Source of the DNA: a virus
Reading direction: 5' to 3' (one strand)
Virus record (IMG/VR): IMGVR_UViG_3300009149_000011
Span: 85,007-149,006 of that record
DNA: 64,000 nucleotides
The notes beneath the pieces are model-generated. The model did not search any database and was not told the origin of the DNA. It saw nothing but the letters and a program-made list of their open reading frames with translations. Shown here piece after piece: positions 59,082-64,000 of the stretch. Made by a program: the position numbers and the translations under genes. Each line of letters begins with the position of its first letter. Within the stretch, counting starts at the first letter, position 1.

Positions 59082-60129
59082 CTATAATTCTTTTAACTCT
59101 ATCTATAACTAACTTCTGATTATCTTTCCAGTCTTTTTCCCAAATCTCAACGTAAGTACAGCTATATTCTTTCTCTATCAAAGATACCTTTACCTCTTCT
59201 TCTTTCCAAATGTCTTGAGCTATCTTTTTTTTATGCTTATGAAAATAATCATGACTATAAATATCTGGATTGCAATGCCAATAATCCCCTTGAATCTCTA
59301 TTACTATATTATATTCTTTATTAAAAAAGTCTACTCTATAATTCCTTTTAGTGTCATAATTAATAAAGTTCGCCTGTTTATTTCCTGATGCGTAATAAAA
59401 TGAATCTTTAATTTCAGGAATCTTAACCAATTCTTTTACTACTTGTATTTCCAGATTTGAAACTCCTCCAGAAAAATTTGCTCTATTTTCATTTTGCCAT
59501 TCATCAGAGTAAAACAAATTCTCAACCCCATATTTTATCATCATAGAATCGGTTACTGCTGAATAGTGAGAGCCTCTATTTAGAAATGAATCATGACCGT
59601 ATCTCTCATTCATGGTGGAAACAATCTTTTTATGTATATTTGGAGATTGTATTGGAGCCCTTAACCCAGTTGTGCCTAAGTTTTTATTTAAAGTCTTTCC
59701 GTATTTTTCTCTATACTCTTTTGTTTTATAATAAAGCGACTTGTATTCCTTTTCTCTAAGAGGGTGCCCTAATTCATAGAAATACTTCCCTCCTCTAGCT
59801 GGGTGTAGCTCTAAAACACTTTCCTTATCCAGGAATTTATCATAGTACTTAACTTTTAAATTAGAAAGACTTTCAAGTGACCCATCTTCCATCTGAAGTT
59901 TAATAACCCATCTCCCTCTATGTTTTGCATGAACCACAGAATCGACTGTATCTCCAGAGATCGTTTCCAATCCAATAAATGATGAAAGTGACACATTTAG
60001 AGGTGTCTTATATTTCCATATGTCTAAATCAGCCTGAGTTGGATCTATAAAGCCATAAAACTCTTTTATAGCTTTGTCTAGATCTTTTTTGGTGTCAAAA
60101 TTATTACTTAGTAAATATTCTTTTGTCAT
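59068..60129 (-). mobile_element. Vsr/EDxHD-type homing endonuclease gene between the polymerase halves, 353 aa
   Basis: The C-terminal nuclease domain reads YRVDFFNKEYNIVIEIQGDY then WHCNPDIY, giving the E-x-x-G-D-x-x-H core of the EDxHD family, with a following helix and YVEIWEKDW strand. Residues 180-235 hold two NUMOD-like KYG-x-E/D-x-F/L blocks (RYGHDSFLN, KYGVENLFY) that often contact DNA in homing enzymes. It has its own late box 15 bases upstream and overlaps the C-half start by 14 bases. Such enzymes cut alleles without the insertion and so spread it. Confidence 0.87.
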
Positions 60130-60144
60130 AATGAAATCTTTATC

Positions 60145-60152
60145 TATAAATA
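60145..60152 (-). promoter_or_regulatory. Putative late promoter box TATTTATA of the homing endonuclease gene
   Basis: Minus-strand ACCTATTTATAGATA, 15 bases before ATG 60129; a second copy lies at 60164-60171. The enzyme and the polymerase C-half may thus be expressed late as well. Confidence 0.55.
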
Positions 60153-60171
60153 GGTAAGGATTTTATAAATA

Positions 60172-60489
60172 TTAAATTTTGGGAATGCCTTTCCATAATT
60201 TAACATTTACAAACTCTCTATTTTGATCTTGGAATGATTCTGTCAGTGAGTTATAGTAACACATTTCAACTGTTATGTATTCATCTCCTATATTGGCTCC
60301 TAAAACATCTTCTTGATACACTCTTTTTACTACACATAGAAAACTACCTTGATACGATCCGTTATCAATAAGTTCACCTTCTTCATTTAAACCATCCAAT
60401 GGTATGTGTGTTTTAAAATTCTCCCACTTATCCATAGAAGTAGAAGTTGTGTTTATTTTATCTGGTTCTCTAATTTCAAATTTTTCCAT
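60172..60489 (-). CDS. Hypothetical protein between the polymerase halves, 105 aa
   Basis: No family recognised. Mixed alpha/beta, acidic, with a Thr/Ser stretch near residue 15. It lies between the N-half and the homing endonuclease gene, so it probably came with the split or was trapped there. Nothing in it suggests intein or nuclease function. Confidence 0.65.
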   Translation of the reverse strand: MEKFEIREPDKINTTSTSMDKWENFKTHIPLDGLNEEGELIDNGSYQGSFLCVVKRVYQEDVLGANIGDEYITVEMCYYNSLTESFQDQNREFVNVKLWKGIPKI

Positions 60490-60552
60490 TTTAAAATTTC
60501 AATTTATCTGATATGAACCCTTTTTTAGACCCAACTAATTCTTGAATAAATT

Positions 60553-62754
60553 TTATTTAACAAACAAAATATCAGTTTCTAAAATATCATCCACCCTTAT
60601 CTCCATTCTTTCACCCTCTCTTTCTACGGGAACTATATGATTACCAGTTAACTTAATTACAGCACCATCCTCTGTTTCTATTTCATAAACAGATTCATCC
60701 GCCCCAATCTCTCTCACATGCATCTGAACTAACTCTCCTTTACCTGTTGATGTTTCTACTGGATCACCTACTTCAAGGTCTACCACGCTTTTATAAGTGC
60801 CATCTTTCATCAAAACTGTACAGTCATCAGTAAGGCAATCTCTAGATGGATTCAAGAAACGCTCGAAATATAAATCAAACCTAATTGGATCAATCTTAAT
60901 AATATCAAGGCACCAAGAGAGCAAGCTTCCTGCGGCAGATCCACGCGCAGGACCGATGTCATATCCCCTCTTTCTATATTCTCTAATTATCTCCCAATTA
61001 ACCAAGAAATAATCAAGCATCTTCTTTGACTCAATTACTTCAAGCTCATACTCTAATCTATCAAAGTACTCCTTCATTTTCTCTTCAGTCATTTCAACTA
61101 TACCACTCTTTTTATAGTAGCCTAGTTTTTGTTTTAATTTAGCATGAGCTAATTTAGTTATTATACCTTTAGTGGTAGTTTCCTTGAAGTAATCTAAAAC
61201 ATCTTGAGTAGGTTCGTATTGAGGATATTTCTCAACACCAATTTCGAAATCATAATTACATTTACTAGCAATCTCTAAAGTGTTATCTAAACATATATTA
61301 ACAAAACTCTCAGGATAGTTGAAATCTCTATCAGAATTTAGTTTTTGGAAATCAGCGCGTCTAAAATAGTACATCTTTCTATTCTCTTTCAAGAAAGCAT
61401 TATCTATAGACGTTCTCTGTTTGATAGATGTGACTACATCTTGCAAAACAGCATCTTCCTCTTTAGGGTAGAAAGTGTCATTTGTAAGTATTGGCTTTAC
61501 ATTGTAATACTTCATCATTTTAATCATGAATACATTGTAAGCTCTTTGTTGAGAAGAACCGTTAAATTGTAATTCAATATAAAAATCTTCCCCAAACTCT
61601 TTTTCAAACTTCTGAAACAACTGTTCAGCTTTTCTTTCTTCACCCCTTTGTACTAAGTGGGAGAATACGCTATCCTCGGAAGAAGTTGTAACTATTAAAC
61701 CTTCTTTGTGCTTAAGTAACCATTCAGTTTTAATTCTACCTTTTTGGTAATAACCTTCAGTGTTCGCCTTATAAAGAAGTAGATTCAGATTTTTATAACC
61801 TTCTTCATTCTTTATATATATTTTTTGCTTAAATGATTCCCCTTGAGCTCTTCCCTCTTCTACATCACCAATTTTCTCATTAAGATAAAGGTCTATTCCT
61901 AATATAGGTTTTATACCAGCCTCTTTACATGCTTGGTAAAATTCGAAAGTACCAGACATTGTAGAGGAATCGGTGATAGCCATAGACTCATGACCATACT
62001 CCTTTGCTATCTTAATGTAATCTTTAACTGATCCAGCCCCCTCAAGTATAGAGTGGAATGTATGTAAGCATAGTGGAACAATTGGGCGCTCTCCGCCTTC
62101 GGATTCTTTTTTGTCGGCTTTTTCAAGCATCTCTTGAAGAGATGCTTCAACATCAACTTCTTCGTAATCTCCTGAATAATTAAACCAACCGATCTCTTGA
62201 AGCTTGAAGAAACATTTAGCTAACGCCTCAACATCTACAAGTGCATCATGGGCATCTTGGAAAGCTGTATTAAATAGTTTTAAATATAACTCACTTAAAG
62301 TAGGCCATTTATATCCACCACCTCTCTTTTTGGGAACCTTACAGAAATCTACAGTAGTGTTTTTTGTACATATATGCCTAATCTTCTGTACAAAATTAGG
62401 CATACCTAAACGAGTATACTCACATCCCACAATTTTTTCATCAAAAGAAATATTGTGAGCAATAAGATATCTAGACCCTTGAAGATCTTCCGAGAACATA
62501 TTAAGAGCTACTTCTAGATCTATACCTTCTTGTTCTGCTCTCTCTGTTGTGACCCTGTGTATATTGGACGCTTCTATCGGTATTGTATAACCATCAGGCC
62601 TGATAACAATGCTTTCAGTTTTTATACAATTATAATCCTTATCATAAACCTTCCATGCAATTTGGACCATTCTTGGCCAATTGTCAAAGTCAGTTAATGG
62701 AGCGTTATATTTTTTTGGAAGACCTGTAGTCTCCGTATCAAATACTATATACAT
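60553..62754 (-). CDS. dnaE (N-half): DNA polymerase III alpha, N-terminal half (exonuclease-PHP-palm) with N-intein
   Basis: Residues 1-195 are an active-looking DnaQ-type proofreading domain (FDTETTGLP with D6/E8, HNISFDEK, DAHDALVDVEAL). Residues 228-500 are a PHP domain (LCLHTFHSILEGAGS, ITDSSTMSG, KPILGIDLYLN). From about 575 the polymerase palm begins with YDIGPARGSAAGSLLSW and FERFLNPSRD. Then Cys640 opens an N-intein of 94 residues that ends the protein. The last extein residues match E. coli DnaE just before SMPDFDVDF. A strong host-type promoter lies upstream. Unlike bacterial DnaE, exonuclease and polymerase are fused. Confidence 0.93.
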   Translation of the reverse strand: MYIVFDTETTGLPKKYNAPLTDFDNWPRMVQIAWKVYDKDYNCIKTESIVIRPDGYTIPIEASNIHRVTTERAEQEGIDLEVALNMFSEDLQGSRYLIAHNISFDEKIVGCEYTRLGMPNFVQKIRHICTKNTTVDFCKVPKKRGGGYKWPTLSELYLKLFNTAFQDAHDALVDVEALAKCFFKLQEIGWFNYSGDYEEVDVEASLQEMLEKADKKESEGGERPIVPLCLHTFHSILEGAGSVKDYIKIAKEYGHESMAITDSSTMSGTFEFYQACKEAGIKPILGIDLYLNEKIGDVEEGRAQGESFKQKIYIKNEEGYKNLNLLLYKANTEGYYQKGRIKTEWLLKHKEGLIVTTSSEDSVFSHLVQRGEERKAEQLFQKFEKEFGEDFYIELQFNGSSQQRAYNVFMIKMMKYYNVKPILTNDTFYPKEEDAVLQDVVTSIKQRTSIDNAFLKENRKMYYFRRADFQKLNSDRDFNYPESFVNICLDNTLEIASKCNYDFEIGVEKYPQYEPTQDVLDYFKETTTKGIITKLAHAKLKQKLGYYKKSGIVEMTEEKMKEYFDRLEYELEVIESKKMLDYFLVNWEIIREYRKRGYDIGPARGSAAGSLLSWCLDIIKIDPIRFDLYFERFLNPSRDCLTDDCTVLMKDGTYKSVVDLEVGDPVETSTGKGELVQMHVREIGADESVYEIETEDGAVIKLTGNHIVPVEREGERMEIRVDDILETDILFVK
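60556..60837 (-). other. N-intein (94 residues)
   Basis: Block A is CLTDDCTVLMKDGTYKSVVD ending LEVGD, starting at the nucleophile Cys; block B is EDGAVIKLTGNHIVPVE with the Thr-x-x-His pair (T64, H67). It stops at TAA after FVK. Together with the 60-residue C-intein it makes 154 residues, a mini-intein size without internal endonuclease. Confidence 0.88.
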
Positions 62755-62778
62755 GGATTGTTATTTTTACTTAGATAA

Positions 62779-62809
62779 CAAAAATATGCAATCCACTTAT
62801 GATTTACAA
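62779..62809 (-). promoter_or_regulatory. Bacteroidetes-type promoter of the polymerase N-half
   Basis: Minus strand TTG, exactly 20 bases, TATTTTTG; the -7 box ends 24 bases before ATG 62754. Confidence 0.65.
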
Positions 62810-62821
62810 GAAAAACTTGTA

Positions 62822-63088
62822 TTATGATTTGTGAAGATCTAAATTTCTTTTTACAACTAAGAAAAAAGAAATTATTATAAATGATGCAAATAAAGCTATA
62901 GGGGGGAAGTTTAAAAACCAATACACCACGGAAGTCATAAGAAAATGACTAAAACCCGCCATCAATCCATAGTTGACCACTTTATACGTAGCTTTGTTTT
63001 CTTTAATATAATGAGCCCCAGCCATAATAAAGCCGAATAACATTAAAAAAACAGGTACAAGTAATGCGATTGTGATAATATTGTTCAT
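62822..63088 (-). CDS. Three-helix membrane protein, 88 aa
   Basis: Hydrophobic segments near residues 4-25, 40-58 and 62-80, with a short basic tail. No motif. The two-part palindrome/TTCGTTA element seen before the RecA-like gene precedes it with the same spacing. Function unknown; early envelope protein is a guess. Confidence 0.65.
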   Translation of the reverse strand: MNNIITIALLVPVFLMLFGFIMAGAHYIKENKATYKVVNYGLMAGFSHFLMTSVVYWFLNFPPIALFASFIIISFFLVVKRNLDLHKS

Positions 63089-63116
63089 AGTAATTAAGTT
63101 TTAGTTTCAATTACTA

Positions 63117-63154
63117 TAACGAAGATCTTCTTATAATGTTTCCATAATGGAAAC
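63117..63154 (-). promoter_or_regulatory. Two-part upstream element, second copy
   Basis: GTTTCCA-N3-TGGAAAC palindrome at 63138-63154, 14 bases, TTCGTTA at 63117-63123, then 28 bases to ATG 63088. Same order and gap as at 7920-7957. Confidence 0.5.
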
Positions 63155-63218
63155 TTATTTTTTACAAGCTCATCTTCAAGAGGGGCGTAGGGCGATTTTT
63201 AAATATTATATTTTAGCA

Positions 63219-63458
63219 TCAATAGTCATTTTCACTATCTTGCCTCTGACATAAAATCCCTTTTCTTAAATCTTCACAAAGCTTTCTAACCTCATTAATC
63301 TTACCCCTAGCTCTTATACTAGCTCGTCTACCTGTTTTGGATCTCAAGAATTTAGTGACATCCGCATCGGCGGAGTCAACTAATTCCTTTAAGTATTCCC
63401 AGTTTTGTCTGATTTCATAAAAATCAGTTTCCACTATTTCTTTCTTAGGCCTCCCCAT
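63219..63458 (-). CDS. Small basic protein, possibly histone H1-like, 79 aa
   Basis: ATG 63458 (MGRPKKEIVETDFY) is used; the longer frame reads into the upstream gene. The C-terminal half (KSKTGRRASIRARGKINEVR then KLCEDLRK) has the Arg/Lys helix pattern seen in histone H1-like Hc1 family and related phage proteins. Overlap of 14 bases with the upstream gene suggests coupling. DNA binding is an inference. Confidence 0.6.
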   Translation of the reverse strand: MGRPKKEIVETDFYEIRQNWEYLKELVDSADADVTKFLRSKTGRRASIRARGKINEVRKLCEDLRKGILCQRQDSENDY

Positions 63459-64000
63459 CGTCTCTTTTGAATGAAGATTTTTCCCCCTTAAGCTTGTTGA
63501 TAGAATCAAGCCTGTCCATAACATCTCTAGCTTTATTAGCTATTTGCTCACTTTCTTTTTGAAGTTTACCGTCTGATATTTCAATTTCCTCAATTTCTTG
63601 AATCACTCTCTTCTTTGCAGGCTTTTTCTTAACAACCTCGAACTCTCCTTCAGACTCAGTTTCAACTTCATTTTCTTGAGACTTTATTCTTTCATCTATT
63701 CTATTAATCATTCCACTCATTTTTCTACTAGCAGCAGATATCAAAATGTGATTTTCAAACAGTTTATTCTCTTTACTTATATCGTTTTCCTCTTCACCTT
63801 TTAAAGTGTGCTCCATAAGTTCTTCGTAGAAATTGTCAAATCTATCATCGGAAGCTTTTAGCAATTTATGAAGTCTGCCTCTCTTTATTTCAGCTAAGTC
63901 TCCAACAGGCTCTTCAGTTGGGCCATCATCTATTCCAGCCGCTCCAAGATCTGCTCCTAAATCACCTTCCAGATCACCACCTCCAGCAGCATCTAAATCA
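63445..64000 (-). CDS. C-terminal part of a larger gene, acidic Gly/Asp-rich linker (5' end outside window)
   Basis: The frame is open to the right edge of the window, so this is the 3' end of a longer gene; a TTG at 63864 is not its start. The visible 184 residues start with a Gly/Asp/Leu-rich low-complexity stretch (GGGDLEGDLGADLGAAGIDD), followed by charged helices (RLHKLLKASDDRFDNFYEEL) and a Lys/Glu-rich tail. No family can be assigned from this end; a structural head protein is possible. Confidence 0.6.
   Translation of the reverse strand, partial: DLDAAGGGDLEGDLGADLGAAGIDDGPTEEPVGDLAEIKRGRLHKLLKASDDRFDNFYEELMEHTLKGEEENDISKENKLFENHILISAASRKMSGMINRIDERIKSQENEVETESEGEFEVVKKKPAKKRVIQEIEEIEISDGKLQKESEQIANKARDVMDRLDSINKLKGEKSSFKRDDGEA

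Noticed and set aside
1-64000. tRNA genes or CRISPR arrays
   Set aside because: Gaps between genes are short and none shows a cloverleaf or spaced direct repeats; the only array is the coding repeat at 41902-43902.

Overview
This window is a gene-dense, AT-rich stretch of a large tailed-phage genome, most likely a T4-related myovirus of a Bacteroidetes (probably flavobacterial) host. The myovirus assignment rests on a tape measure protein, two gp26-type (PF12322-like) baseplate proteins, a LysM-like baseplate protein, a UvsX-like recombinase, a gp41-like DnaB-family helicase and an RNase H/FEN-type 5'-3' exonuclease. The host assignment rests on a sigma-70 factor built like the short primary sigma of Bacteroidetes, a DnaQ-like protein of the Bacteroidetes type, and four gene starts preceded by TTG-N20-TAnnTTTG, the promoter form used by that phylum. 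Almost all genes lie on the minus strand; the plus-strand genes are one lytic transglycosylase-like gene, two long late-type genes and a holin-like/cupin pair.

Layout. Bases 1-6900: membrane proteins (including a CPBP-type protease), an amber-interrupted HNH remnant, a ClpC-like AAA+ unfoldase, an exonuclease and a nucleotidyltransferase. 6960-17900: RecA-like ATPase, membrane/coiled-coil protein, lytic enzyme, bacterial-type SSB, a 1152-residue late protein, Nudix hydrolase and small unknowns. 17900-28700: UvrD-like helicase, a DnaQ-like protein that has lost catalytic residues, sigma factor, small heat shock protein, and a class I ribonucleotide reductase operon (nrdB, nrdA and a separate ATP-cone protein). 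28900-34700: replication and recombination (DnaB/gp41 helicase, 5'-3' exonuclease, UvsX, zinc-ribbon protein, family A DNA polymerase). 34700-55050: virion genes (a baseplate hub protein carrying an M15 peptidase, a 22-residue-repeat protein, tape measure, gp26 paralogues, an ADP-ribosyltransferase-like protein, an EDxHD nuclease). 55100-64000: holin-like and cupin genes, RNase H1, and a DNA polymerase III alpha subunit in two pieces.

The most striking system is that polymerase. The exonuclease-PHP-polymerase N-half (60553-62754) ends in an N-intein of 94 residues. The C-half (56694-59081) begins with a C-intein of 60 residues that ends in HN followed by Ser. Between them lie a small gene and a Vsr/EDxHD-type homing endonuclease gene with its own late-type promoter. 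This is the 'fractured gene' arrangement, and the break is directly before the catalytic PDxDxDF motif.

Regulation can be partly read. TATTTATA stands 15-18 nt before the start codon of eight genes, mostly virion-like, and is the reverse complement of the T4 late box. Host-type promoters precede replication-type genes. A palindrome plus TTCGTTA module occurs at the same spacing upstream of two genes. Functions given for small proteins are tentative; many are unrecognised.
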